In this document: in pieces, positions 11,001 to 18,756 of the stretch
Layout: each line of letters opens with the position of its first letter
How positions within the stretch are numbered: the stretch's first letter is position 1
Origin: a virus
Virus record (IMG/VR): IMGVR_UViG_3300009129_000082
Location: 1 to 25,385 of that record
Length of the DNA: 25,385 nt
Strand: one strand, 5' to 3'
Made by a program: the position numbers and the translations under genes
The notes under the pieces: model-generated
What the model was told of the DNA's origin: nothing
Database searches by the model: none
What the model saw: the letters and a program-made list of their open reading frames with translations, nothing else

Positions 11001-11882
11001 AGGGAAGATTCTACCATGACTAATCATTATAACATTGATTACTTATTATCCAATACCAGATTTGGTATAGAGTATAATAACTTTGGCATATTAAGCAATC
11101 TATTTTACTCAAAGATTTCTGATGGGCAATTAATGAAAATATCTTCGACATCGGAATACAAAAGTTTATATCCTTTAATTGGTGAGGTTGCAATAAATAA
11201 TAAAAACTTCTTTGCATTCAATAGTAACTGGGACAATAATTACTATGACTTTTATATTTCTACCGAATCTTCAGATCCAAAGGAAGGCACATATGAACTT
11301 AAGGAACAAAAATCATTTTTTGGGAGTAAATTAATGAACACACCTAAAGTATACGAAATCAATACATTTAATGATACTGAGATAACATATGAGCTATCAA
11401 CACCGCTACTATCCACCGATATACCTACCCTAACCGATGGTAAAAAAGGAGCCATATTACCAGACTCTGCAAAACCTGCAATCAATATTAAGTTATTTGC
11501 GGATACACGATTAATCCGTGAAATGATAGATAACGGTGCTACTGACGAATTCCTAAAACTTAAAGCGTTAGGAATAACAAGATTTGCCACGCTAACAGAT
11601 GATGAAATAATAGAAGCTACTAAGGAATATCTTAGATTAAATATTCTAAACTTATACACTGTAACCAACGTATCTGTCTATGTAAAATCTGATGCCGATG
11701 AAGAAACTGATGAAATTATCAGAATTGATTTGACAGAGTCACAGAAAAATGCGTTGAATTATATTCTTACAAAAGACTCTAAAATAAATCAAATAGAGGA
11801 TTATTACTTTGAGATTCAACAGGAAATTGATACAAAAAAATATAGATCATTTTCTTTCTCTATAACTTTAGAAAGAATATGA
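5064..11882 (+). CDS. Giant virion protein (2272 aa), probable tail/baseplate or fibre component
   Basis: One uninterrupted frame of 2272 codons, far longer than any T4 tail protein (gp34, the largest, is about 1290 aa). It is rich in Asn, Asp, Tyr, Phe and Ile and lacks a signal peptide or membrane segment. No catalytic motif is evident. Two stretches, about residues 812-866 and 942-1022, resemble a small alpha/beta module common in phage sheath and baseplate proteins: a TAETVAQAF-type helix, then strands ending in AGTVGNGF, and in the second copy GGEQFTINGVQFTE followed by a helix and strands. The last ~150 residues are helical and charged. It begins inside the stop of the preceding structural gene and is followed 31 bases later by the collagen-like fibre gene, so virion assembly is the natural context. 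I cannot assign a T4 gene number. Confidence 0.85.
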   Translation: MADFIDNANWYSFNFSNEQILQGKQTKFLRFQNNIHNIDPATHSGPSFVAGAENMYIIAIPEIINVDPNTQTSTTDDPYEGQVFFNGGDIQKIQRALKDELKDTNFNTEATDNYGTSTNDMFWYGGPETGTSANDYKQYIPNPSSISSLGYLELLPSGALITQYTDEPINGINGVPLPNPGEKHNFRIDYTGDKPVVVKITFLITTANPKLPLTTFANFAPLINPGIPKDGDVQLNVNTWEYFDGGWNPLGFDTTLGEWPTYGIKHLHEKEQWTPSTLWDGHWFDFQETYIFCYPESTEKPSRETDYWIDKELSPASINNDESSFMLMRTNPKLSGNVKIVIDSAGTMFMDTIEANDELSNAKYKKNKLSPNGSYPVDLHKYFSGLSPEIMYDLKQIDDQYLNAKQTYAEQYDFFYGYGAEQLPSKYYEENFKLFAPLWARKELPDFFVIFKAPGPINQDTFLNNSKETILNEFMSGASIIDTFDMRPGSNLGEYLGKMVNDSRFNEQPLKISYENDTLSTWSGISYPDGILCEKGEFLYDTLRTDQSITDFEEFITTGFQRNQMISSNLFNLEFLFDDEEANDYEINRYFGLYINEIELAKFEIFGDMFKHINGQTPEPKKDVDAEPYSVKPFNQTNLNGIILPVDYYQGIGPIGEPENVGLVQGKLPYSTSVDDPFRVFYVRDRNDVIDRIKSINEFEIGIPDTVGYHKYTGLQLIDTKANISDYAGISKLTTQIPAGLLSKGHSQIVIDFEETIIGESILESLEILEIEWVDINQDKQLWKCVANPTGLQPGDAWDFPVYNPDEFLYVNTFSPEGTAETVAQAFTTCINSFNNKAFEAWNDGSRVYIKSELAGTVGNGFIFRRKLVLNSIIDNVKFYGFKPNFTGNYTDITPTLDGTTDGSLLYFSEDPVDSQANEYEIKIINIIKTYKLIIELSSQLLGGEQFTINGVQFTETAVPALPGDFTMSGISAAQDIIIIQNIIDSTYIPDFASSAVNATTLEMVFTSAIPYTEDVATVAYTFNPAAPSGIGPNDYETSSAQVEVRKNGGIVATPSLVLEGPIVFNTYDDFGIKFGLEAFPGVIYNINDIWVIKSADTTIEQRFIGGNDRNRARSSATIINTENINPLHWFQAQKGKYSRLKQWDVQGNSVYKLPNLENPILDNSSTLSGYADLATDVIIQLSDKDFEFYKTLENKIVGFDAFEPTLGIMSFLPVKDFDFDWILSDYAYSPNAELLRYYEKFEIPPSEYQELELYQSYEITQGEVQLQGWNTITDVWENIQITEGQRWSGNVIYDTISVPNFNTFLPNYYYDTFLTSGKIIDADPVDARTQWNYLHRNYKAMTEVQNYSKFRVCNIGLVDNAIIEKYTYSLDKNLDAFNGFLGLSDFFSSEDENELEILIQNGDIERFFFDQLISEYDRLRENFNKEYAVKSKVVPYINKWTQTGTDCRDNKYRLNTSLAFGITNFSPDTEIRERNPRLHTHEFYYLDEFPDDFPTDLLANSRSHFFQNISEPVNGIQSWYDLFKQNDNDWFSKYFTIGYPTELDRDNGNKVEKKTEQRYITTDFVKGDETVQGLFRGGKFRIIEVDPITGENIPSSKKYDSYKFSSILRIKRLAFDLTEPPAEIEFIANDKFKTILMITTLYISDYRIQAGGYGYTFLYAGADLLDGSNVKFENMNVSSVLDDYAQQSYLTSVEVQRHFDSFFGGGLIKYADIKLSGIFDTSISPINVTPRVLNAITVTSEEFSPTNEMFSVDGQDYDMNVFYNPDAIDFGQLKINVMERGEFSEISQFIPDYPSTLPLNYIINNQAGLDQNIIIDSDKITIAGDFNLPYSSIGAERSPAGFPIRKRDYIPNIPLDNNYVSANAWYLSAGKDYLNKRLEEISYGELLNKINSNDRSVTYNTITDSGIVEGNYFFQLLDFDRIDKQNRLMVIEDLDKPEVYQETSLVGFDIIDESETETIFRHRGRFEPKTLPIVNYWLREDSTMTNHYNIDYLLSNTRFGIEYNNFGILSNLFYSKISDGQLMKISSTSEYKSLYPLIGEVAINNKNFFAFNSNWDNNYYDFYISTESSDPKEGTYELKEQKSFFGSKLMNTPKVYEINTFNDTEITYELSTPLLSTDIPTLTDGKKGAILPDSAKPAINIKLFADTRLIREMIDNGATDEFLKLKALGITRFATLTDDEIIEATKEYLRLNILNLYTVTNVSVYVKSDADEETDEIIRIDLTESQKNALNYILTKDSKINQIEDYYFEIQQEIDTKKYRSFSFSITLERI

Positions 11883-11890
11883 ATATATAC
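11881..11890 (+). promoter_or_regulatory. Promoter-like GAATATATAC motif before the collagen-like fibre gene
   Basis: GAATATATAC overlaps the last bases of the giant structural gene and lies 23 bases before the ATG of the fibre gene. It matches similar motifs at 18757, 20882 and 25311, all at gene boundaries. It could be the -10 element of a phage late promoter, comparable to but different from T4's TATAAATA. This is inferred from recurrence only. Confidence 0.35.
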
Positions 11891-11913
11891 ATAAAGGAAA
11901 AAACTAAAATACA

Positions 11914-14547
11914 ATGCCAACATTAAACTTACAACAACTTATTAGTGGGGACGATATAGGTACGCTTGTTGAAAAGCTTAACCAGAACTTCGCACAGTTG
12001 GCCACAGTAGGTGGCGGACCACAAGGAAGTCGAGGTTCACAAGGACCTCCTGGTTTACCAGGATTACGCGGAGAATCAGGTCCTGCAGGTGATGCAGGTT
12101 CCAATGGTAATAAAGTTACATTGGTTGATGACGATGCTAATTGGCCTTCACAATATGCAGGTGATCCTAACCCCGCAACTACCACAAGTGCTGCCGCAGC
12201 AATTGCCTTAGGATATAATGCAGGTGATGTGTGGATAGATAATTCGGCAGGTGTATTTTATGATATTCACGAAGAACCTGTAGGTAGTGGAATTTATGTT
12301 TTTCAAGCTCATCCAATTTCATTGGCTGTCGCGGCTGCAGGCGAATTTTGGATAACAGATACCCTATATAATAACAATGATGATACTGTTGACCAGGGTT
12401 TACGGTTATCACATAGGTATGGTACACTATCTTTAACTGGCGAAGCATCGACCGGTGCAGTGCCTCCTAACCAATTTTTATCAAGTGCATATAATGATAT
12501 TTCCACATTAGGCATTAATACAGGATCTGTTTTTGGGTATAAGAGAGCAGCATTCAAATTAAGCATTGATAATAGAGGAATGGAATCATTGGTGGTCCCT
12601 CTTAGAATTTCCGATAACGTGGATGGCTCAGGTACGGATCTTGCAATATTTAACCAGACACAGGAATTTTTCACACCTACATTATTTCTAAATTCAGAAG
12701 GTGGTGGAGATAACGGTTTTGGATTCTTACATGGAAAATTAACAGATGGATCAAAGGAATCAACTGTATTAACATTGCGCAATCAAATAAACGGTGTAGG
12801 TCAAACGGATAGTACATTATTTATGTTGGATGTGCCGTATACAATTTCCACATCGCAAAATCTAACATTCATGAAATCTGCGGATCTTGCAAATGATCCT
12901 ATTAAATCATTTTCGTTTATGGATGTTGATCGTAATGGATCCAAAAATTCATCCACGGATTTAGGTCTTTGGTTATCATTTTCATCATATAGTAATCCAG
13001 CAGAAGTTATTCACCCAACCAATGATCTTTATAATTCGTTCGGAATCAAGCTTCTTAAAACTGATGCAGGCGTTGCTGGTATTTCCGCATATGTTCATGA
13101 TAGAATAACTGCATCATCAGTAGATCCTGTAAACCTAGCCACAGATCATGTAATTGGAATAAGTCCTAATAATGTTCATATTACTTCTAATGACGGGGTT
13201 AAAACATCCGCCTCAAATCTTTCACGGCTATATAAACTTACAGTAGAACCTGAAACTACAGGAAATACTATTAAGCGTATTGCTGGATTTAGAAATAATA
13301 GAACAGTAGGCGCTGAATCATCAGTAACATTAGGTATTGGAATGGCGAAAGATGGACCAACCGATACTTATCCTGCTATTTATGGAATATCAGGCGGGGT
13401 ATATCCATCATCTGCACTTAAACCTATCATATTACAGCCTGGTGAATCTTTAATGTCTGGAACTATCTCAGGTACGGCAGGGTCTATTAATTCTGGTGAT
13501 CATGGAGTGTTCATTGGAGATCAATTATATAGTTCTAGGCTAGGTGTTCATGGTAATATGACAATAGCAAGAACCGTAAATTATACAAGTACGCCGGCAC
13601 CAATTTGGGGCGCTACTATTGAGGGCGATACTTGTATTGGTCACTATCAAATACCAGCAGCCGTGGATATGCCATTAACAGTATCTGCGTATGCCAATAC
13701 GGATCCGAAATTATCTATTAGGGACCAAGGTTTTCAATGGTCATTTATTGGAGACCACTCTTCAACTAAGGAATCTATGCTTACCTTTGCATCCGATGAT
13801 CTTGCCGGAAGAATTATATACAATAATATCGTGCCTGGGAGTGCCCTGCTAGCTAGAGAAAATCTAGTACTTGGCATAGATTATCCAACAGGAGGTCCTG
13901 GTCCACCACCATCATTCACAAGCGATATGTTTATTATTCAATCAACAGGAAACATAGGTATTGGCCGAGCCCCCGCAGTAGGATTAGATGCTTTGGGTTT
14001 GAACTATCGCCAAGTTATTACTAAAAGTGTTGGTATTGCAGATGGTATTCAAATTACAGATAGCTCAATTGGTTATGCATTAAACAGAGGATTTATACTA
14101 GGAACATTGGATAGTAATGCGTTTATTAAAAATTGCGAACCTAGTAATTTATCGCTATGGACAGATGACGAAGAAAGATTTAGAATGACACCTGGTGGAA
14201 GATCCATCTTACATCCATACGAGACTGGAATTTCAAATCCTGAAGGTACCGCGATAATGGAATTCAAATATGGGGATTCAACAGAACAGTTAAAAGATTC
14301 TATTTCAATAGGTACATTTAACAATGATCTCATAAATACACTTGGTGCCCGTGGTAATACATATGTAGGCTATAATGCTGAATATGATGATACAACAAAT
14401 GATGTTACATACCATACCAGGCACAACGATACAGGTAACTCTGCTGCAGGGACAATTACATTCTCGGATAATGGTGGAAGATGGCATGTTGCATGCTATA
14501 AGCTATGGGACGCAGCGGAAGGCAATGATTATAACCCACCAATATAA
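11914..14547 (+). CDS. Tail fibre-type protein (877 aa) with collagen-like repeat
   Basis: After a short N-terminal helix with the motif VEKLNQNFAQL, common in fibre attachment regions, residues 35-64 are ten uninterrupted Gly-X-Y triplets (starting GPQGSRGSQGPPGLPGLRG), a collagen-like triple-helix segment. The rest (65-877) is Gly-, Ser-, Thr- and Asn-rich with many short beta strands, as expected for a trimeric fibre. No hydrolase motif is visible. It has its own leader of 31 bases with a TATATAC motif, and the next gene encodes a small glycine-rich protein that may form the distal tip. Probably a long or short tail fibre, or a baseplate-attached whisker, used in host binding. T4 fibres lack such a collagen segment, but collagen-like repeats are known in fibres of many other phages. 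Confidence 0.85.
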   Translation: MPTLNLQQLISGDDIGTLVEKLNQNFAQLATVGGGPQGSRGSQGPPGLPGLRGESGPAGDAGSNGNKVTLVDDDANWPSQYAGDPNPATTTSAAAAIALGYNAGDVWIDNSAGVFYDIHEEPVGSGIYVFQAHPISLAVAAAGEFWITDTLYNNNDDTVDQGLRLSHRYGTLSLTGEASTGAVPPNQFLSSAYNDISTLGINTGSVFGYKRAAFKLSIDNRGMESLVVPLRISDNVDGSGTDLAIFNQTQEFFTPTLFLNSEGGGDNGFGFLHGKLTDGSKESTVLTLRNQINGVGQTDSTLFMLDVPYTISTSQNLTFMKSADLANDPIKSFSFMDVDRNGSKNSSTDLGLWLSFSSYSNPAEVIHPTNDLYNSFGIKLLKTDAGVAGISAYVHDRITASSVDPVNLATDHVIGISPNNVHITSNDGVKTSASNLSRLYKLTVEPETTGNTIKRIAGFRNNRTVGAESSVTLGIGMAKDGPTDTYPAIYGISGGVYPSSALKPIILQPGESLMSGTISGTAGSINSGDHGVFIGDQLYSSRLGVHGNMTIARTVNYTSTPAPIWGATIEGDTCIGHYQIPAAVDMPLTVSAYANTDPKLSIRDQGFQWSFIGDHSSTKESMLTFASDDLAGRIIYNNIVPGSALLARENLVLGIDYPTGGPGPPPSFTSDMFIIQSTGNIGIGRAPAVGLDALGLNYRQVITKSVGIADGIQITDSSIGYALNRGFILGTLDSNAFIKNCEPSNLSLWTDDEERFRMTPGGRSILHPYETGISNPEGTAIMEFKYGDSTEQLKDSISIGTFNNDLINTLGARGNTYVGYNAEYDDTTNDVTYHTRHNDTGNSAAGTITFSDNGGRWHVACYKLWDAAEGNDYNPPI
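12016..12105 (+). repeat. Collagen-like (Gly-X-Y)10 coding segment
   Basis: Ten successive Gly-X-Y codon triplets lie inside the 877-aa fibre gene. The X/Y positions include Pro, Arg, Glu, Ser and Ala. The local base composition is more G+C-rich than the surrounding AT-rich gene because of the Gly and Pro codons. It is expected to form a short triple-helical stalk in the trimer. Confidence 0.8.
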
Positions 14548-14567
14548 AAAAATGAAAATAGAAAATT

Positions 14568-15218
14568 ATGGCAATAACTAGAAGCACGGCAAACTCGGAA
14601 GTACATGACGATATTATACTCACTGTTAGTCCTGATCACAACGGGATAGTTAGTGTTAAACAACCAAATCCAGACCAAGCAACCTTTCAGGTTGATGATC
14701 CTAATTGCAGGCTTATCAACAGTGATAATAATGGCACTAAAATCAATAATATTGGTGGTGCAGAGTTACATGCTAGTTGGATTCCGGATATTGTCTTTGA
14801 CCCTTCATTTTATCGAGAGGGTAGTAGAGTATTTATGGAGGGCAGAATAAGGCTGACAAATGCCTTTGGGTGGAGCAGTGGCCTCGGTAATGTCATAATG
14901 ACATTACCACCTGGATATCGCCCTGCACAACCTAGATTATTTAATGTTAGTGCATGGTTACAAGTAACTGCTGTTGGCCCACCGGGTGGAGTAGTGGCCT
15001 CTATTGGATCCATGCGCCTTTCTATGACAGCAACAATAGGAATAGGTGTCACTGGAGGGGTCTGGTTAGATAGTGCTAGTGGATTTGATACAGGATTAGG
15101 AGGTTCATATGGCTTTGCAACAAATAACTTTGGCATTAATGGCGTGGGCGTGACAGTTGTTGGGTCGTGGATTGAATTCTCAGGTGTAAACTTTCAATGT
15201 TCTGGTACTCCAACTTAA
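14568..15218 (+). CDS. Small glycine-rich fibre tip or knob candidate (216 aa)
   Basis: The ATG lies 20 bases after the collagen-like fibre gene, preceded by an A-rich stretch. The N-terminal third is polar. From about residue 85 the protein is Gly/Val/Ser/Trp-rich with repeated beta-strand patterns, for instance VIMTLPPGYRPAQPRLFNVSAW, where LPPGYRP followed by a polar beta sandwich is typical of C-terminal head domains of phage fibres. No signal peptide, membrane segment or enzyme motif was seen. Its position suggests it binds the fibre end and contacts the receptor. It could instead be a minor baseplate component or a virion decoration protein. Confidence 0.8.
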   Translation: MAITRSTANSEVHDDIILTVSPDHNGIVSVKQPNPDQATFQVDDPNCRLINSDNNGTKINNIGGAELHASWIPDIVFDPSFYREGSRVFMEGRIRLTNAFGWSSGLGNVIMTLPPGYRPAQPRLFNVSAWLQVTAVGPPGGVVASIGSMRLSMTATIGIGVTGGVWLDSASGFDTGLGGSYGFATNNFGINGVGVTVVGSWIEFSGVNFQCSGTPT

Positions 15219-15227
15219 AAACTAATT

Positions 15228-16052
15228 ATGATACAAATATTACAAAAAATACTAGAGTTTCTAAAAGAACCTAAAACACAAAGAAACATCCTTGCAATAG
15301 CATTAATTGCTGTCATCATATTTTTTAGGGGTTGCAGTAAAAATGACATTGATGTTTTCAAATATGAGCAAAATATTTCTGCATTACAGGATACTATAAG
15401 AACATATGAGACTAAAAATGGTGATCTTGTCCATGAAAAACTTGCATACATTGCAAATGAAAAAGAATTGTCTAAGTATAACCAGGATCTAAAGGATGAG
15501 GTTAAACACCTCAAAGATAATCCTTTGGTTGTAACAAAATATGTTACCAAGATTGTTCATGATACAGTCTGGATTAAACCTGAGATTGATGTTAATAACA
15601 TATCTTTTAGTGAAGATAGCTCAATTAGAATAATACCTTTTACTTGGGCAGATAGTACTATACATAACAATGATAACTATCGATACTTATCAGGATCATA
15701 TATTATTGAAGTTGATACTGGGCTTAATGTTTCAACTAAAGAATTTGGAATATTAGCAGATGAAATTGGATTATCATTCACTACTGGATTAACAGAGAAT
15801 TCTAATGATCAGGTAGAGATATTTATTAAGTCAGATTACCCAGGATTTGTACCCACCTCGATAGAAGGTGCACTATTTGATCCTCGAGATTCTGACGTAA
15901 TTAAGAAATTTTTTCCACCTAAGCGATGGGCAATTGGATTATATGGTGGATATGGATTTTACTTTGATCCTCAAAAGGTTACACTGGGTTCTGGTGTTCA
16001 GATTGGGATAGGATTGCAATACAATATTTTGCAATGGAATTTCAAAAAATAA
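15228..16052 (+). CDS. Membrane-anchored coiled-coil protein (274 aa), DUF6808-like, spanin candidate
   Basis: An N-terminal amphipathic helix is followed by one hydrophobic segment (residues about 20-34), then Cys36. There is no proper lipobox, since FRGC precedes it. Residues about 44-95 are a probable coiled coil. Next comes KYVTKIVHDTVWIKP, a pattern like the 'VDTV' strand region of DUF6808-type proteins in Bacteroidota phages. The C-terminus (about 233-274) carries RWAIGLYGGYGFYF and GSGVQIGIGLQYNI, alternating residues like outer-membrane beta strands. A membrane anchor, a coiled coil spanning the periplasm and a membrane-active C-terminus would suit an envelope-fusing spanin. That role is inference; the family assignment is from memory of its general pattern. 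It sits between fibre and tail genes rather than in an obvious lysis cassette. Confidence 0.75.
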   Translation: MIQILQKILEFLKEPKTQRNILAIALIAVIIFFRGCSKNDIDVFKYEQNISALQDTIRTYETKNGDLVHEKLAYIANEKELSKYNQDLKDEVKHLKDNPLVVTKYVTKIVHDTVWIKPEIDVNNISFSEDSSIRIIPFTWADSTIHNNDNYRYLSGSYIIEVDTGLNVSTKEFGILADEIGLSFTTGLTENSNDQVEIFIKSDYPGFVPTSIEGALFDPRDSDVIKKFFPPKRWAIGLYGGYGFYFDPQKVTLGSGVQIGIGLQYNILQWNFKK

Positions 16053-16060
16053 GATAAAAA

Positions 16061-18214
16061 ATGGCAACATCAAGATACGTACAAATTACAGATTGGGCAT
16101 TATTGGAATATGAATATGCAAGTGAGACAATTCAAAATAATGTTGCAGGTGCATATAAAATTACTAATGATTATGATGAGAGCATTCAATTTGTCAATGG
16201 CAATATTGCACTCAATCTAACTGGTAACGTTCAGGATAAAAGTTCCGCGGTCCAAAGTACTGTAGGAAATAAATGGGGCTATTTAGATATTGATTCAATT
16301 ATACCTATAATTAACAGTGATTCCAATCTAACATTAACAAACGAATCTAGCAATCTAACATCTGATATTGACTATGACCTGGTAAAAATTCATATTGTAT
16401 CAGGATTTAACCTAGAAGATTTAGATGGAATAATTGCACAGATAAGTATTAATGAAAGGAGCGGAAAGAGAGTAGACTTATCCAATTTTACATTTCTATC
16501 ATCGGAGAATGACTATAAACTCAATACCACGCCTTTATTCATTGGCGATAGGCTATATGATAAGTATATTGAATTTAAGATACCTGCTTTAAGCTGGATT
16601 CAAAGTGAATATTATGCAAATACTGCAAACCCAGGAAACTTTGGTTATATTTATTCGTCAAATAATGAAGGGTTTGTTAAGGAAGGGTTTATTGACTTTA
16701 CATTGCATGAAATTACACAAACAACTGTTACCAATGGTAATAAATTCTTTGTCACTGGCAATAAATATCAATTATCATTTTTACCTGCAGATCAATTTGG
16801 ATTGCTTGGAGCCACAATTAAAGAAAGCGATGAGGGCGATTATTTCGAGTATTATGGTACATGGGATAATGGCTTTCCAGGTGATTATATAACAAACCTT
16901 AATGATGGCGGTGCAGATTGGATCATCATCCACCAATTAGATATATTTGAACAATTAGGTCTTATACCAGTTAGAACAAATAATATGACAATAATGCAAG
17001 ATGTTGATTATGATAAGCCTAATCTTATTAGACCTGTAATTATTAACTCTGACATTGCATCATCCTTCTCAATTGACTATAAAATGAGATTTTTGAATCG
17101 TGCCGATGGTCAACAAATAATTAGAGAATCATCTGTCACATCATTTGACCCTAAAAAGTATGGCAAAGAATTTGAGAAAATCACAGTATCACAGGGTTAT
17201 AGACCCATGAAAGTTTACAATAAAATTGTTAGCGGGGAAGAAGAGGCATCATCAACATCATTTCAACAAAGTTCACCTGGTACATTCAAAACAATTGTCA
17301 CAACTAAATATGTTCCGAACTTCTACGATAATACTAATATTTCCATCTCTACAATTGGGCAAAATGCACAGGAACTTGATGATAATATTTGGGGACAGGG
17401 AAGTGCAATTATTCTACTTAATGAATTTGATAATTTAATAAGATTCAAGGTTTTTGATCGAAGCCCATCTGATAATGTATTAGAACAATTGGACTTAACT
17501 ACAGAGCCTTCTATCTTATTAAGCTTTGTATATGATGATGGAACAAAATTGTATGTTGAGCAATCAATTAATAATGAAACGGATCCTACCGCAGGTGAAG
17601 TTGAGTTTTTGATTACAGGTGAACATGCCACTAAAATATTAGAACAAGATAATAAACGATTCTATATAATTTCTAGAGGCGGAAATGATGATACCGAAAC
17701 TGTGTTATATCAAGGGGAATACGATAATTTTGTTAACAGAGAGGATGTTAATAATAGATTGACCGATGTAAGGGAATCTGACATTGAAATTAAATTAAAA
17801 GAACTTCGCGCAGAGCAAGAGGAATTAGCAACTAGGAAAACTTCATTACAGCAAACAATTATAGAAAATCAAGAATTAGAAGCTGAAATAGTTCGCGAGC
17901 GAGTGTTATCAGCAAAAAGATCCAAGAAACAATTGTCGGAGAAATCTAAGCAAACTGCAACTCTTTTACAGGCACAAAATGCACAGCGACAAAAACTTGC
18001 AGAGGAATCTGCTGCAATTAGTAAACAAATATTAGATCTACAACAATTAATTTCACAGTTGCCACCTAAACAAAGGAGAATTTATAACTGGAGAATGAGG
18101 GAAGTACCAGGCAAGTCATTGGATCTTTCAATAGGTTTTAAGAGGATGAAACCTAAGGTTATTAAACCATCAAATCCTAATACTAACATTGAAAATATTC
18201 AAACCAATAAATGA
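16061..18214 (+). CDS. Structural protein (717 aa) with long C-terminal coiled coil
   Basis: The ATG follows the A-rich run AAGATAAAAA, eight bases after the previous stop. The first ~560 residues look beta-rich, with many Asn, Asp, Tyr and Ile, as in baseplate and fibre proteins. Residues about 569-667 are dominated by Glu, Lys, Gln and Leu in heptad spacing and should form a long coiled coil. A basic, Pro/Asn-rich tail follows. There is no transmembrane segment and no enzyme motif. The stop overlaps the start of the tail-tube-like gene by four bases (ATGA), so the two products are probably co-translated and may act at the same site in the tail. I do not recognise the family. Confidence 0.85.
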   Translation: MATSRYVQITDWALLEYEYASETIQNNVAGAYKITNDYDESIQFVNGNIALNLTGNVQDKSSAVQSTVGNKWGYLDIDSIIPIINSDSNLTLTNESSNLTSDIDYDLVKIHIVSGFNLEDLDGIIAQISINERSGKRVDLSNFTFLSSENDYKLNTTPLFIGDRLYDKYIEFKIPALSWIQSEYYANTANPGNFGYIYSSNNEGFVKEGFIDFTLHEITQTTVTNGNKFFVTGNKYQLSFLPADQFGLLGATIKESDEGDYFEYYGTWDNGFPGDYITNLNDGGADWIIIHQLDIFEQLGLIPVRTNNMTIMQDVDYDKPNLIRPVIINSDIASSFSIDYKMRFLNRADGQQIIRESSVTSFDPKKYGKEFEKITVSQGYRPMKVYNKIVSGEEEASSTSFQQSSPGTFKTIVTTKYVPNFYDNTNISISTIGQNAQELDDNIWGQGSAIILLNEFDNLIRFKVFDRSPSDNVLEQLDLTTEPSILLSFVYDDGTKLYVEQSINNETDPTAGEVEFLITGEHATKILEQDNKRFYIISRGGNDDTETVLYQGEYDNFVNREDVNNRLTDVRESDIEIKLKELRAEQEELATRKTSLQQTIIENQELEAEIVRERVLSAKRSKKQLSEKSKQTATLLQAQNAQRQKLAEESAAISKQILDLQQLISQLPPKQRRIYNWRMREVPGKSLDLSIGFKRMKPKVIKPSNPNTNIENIQTNK

Positions 18215-18756
18215 TTCTTAATTCAAGAAACGCCAATTACATAATTTCATTTCCACGGAACTTTCTTTATCAGGGTGTTCAGGATAGATATGCCCCGCTA
18301 CTAAAAAGATTACCACTACCATATGATAGCGTGACTGATTATCTCAATGCAAGTATTCAGCAATTTACATTTCCTGGAATTTCGACTGAGAATGTGGAAC
18401 AAATACTATATGAAGATCGTGTACAATGGAAAGGCGGTTTTCGTTTAGGTAAACAGATTGAAAAGGACTTTCAAATGACATTCAAAAGTTATGAAGGTTA
18501 TATTAATTACTGGATGATGTTTGATCAATTCCAAGAATATCTTTCATATGATAATGAAAATGAATTCTTACCTAATTTGACATTATCATTTTTAGACCAG
18601 GATGGATTTGAATTGGTAGTATTTGAGTTCAAACAAATTCTTATGAAAGGAATATCAGAACTTGAGTTAAACTTTTCAAGTAATACGGCAGAATTTAATA
18701 ACTTTACCTGTGATTTTCATTATAACTACTTTGAAATCAAAAGGAGACTAGATTAA
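18211..18756 (+). CDS. Tail-tube-fold protein (gp19/gp54-like, 181 aa)
   Basis: Length and strand pattern resemble T4 gp19 (163 aa) and related tube proteins. There is an N-terminal strand (NYIISFPRNF), a FTFPGIS turn where T4 gp19 has its LPAGI segment, a central strand-helix segment (DFQMTFKSYEGYINYWMMFDQF), and a C-terminal beta hairpin ending NNFTCDFHYNYFEI that parallels gp19's FEVTLALDYW. These proteins form the hexameric inner tube of contractile tails or the tube initiator on the baseplate. The location at the end of a baseplate/fibre block, coupled to the 717-aa gene, favours a tube initiator or baseplate cap over the major tube protein, but I cannot decide from sequence alone. Confidence 0.75.
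   Translation: MILNSRNANYIISFPRNFLYQGVQDRYAPLLKRLPLPYDSVTDYLNASIQQFTFPGISTENVEQILYEDRVQWKGGFRLGKQIEKDFQMTFKSYEGYINYWMMFDQFQEYLSYDNENEFLPNLTLSFLDQDGFELVVFEFKQILMKGISELELNFSSNTAEFNNFTCDFHYNYFEIKRRLD

Noticed and set aside
11904-12185. 93-codon Pro- and Gly-rich open frame on the - strand
   Set aside because: It is the antisense image of the collagen-like segment, where Gly and Pro codons of the + strand remove stop codons on the other strand.
12309-12782. 157-codon open frame on the - strand
   Set aside because: It is fully inside the 877-aa fibre gene and shows no protein-like pattern.
14552-14581. Nine-codon frame (MKIENYGNN) overlapping the start of the 216-aa gene
   Set aside because: Could act as an upstream leader peptide, but its A-rich sequence arises readily by chance in this region and there is no supporting evidence.
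16340-16365. Short direct repeat AATCTAACA in the 717-aa gene
   Set aside because: It only encodes two similar Ser-Asn-Leu-Thr stretches and has no further copies, so it is likely chance.
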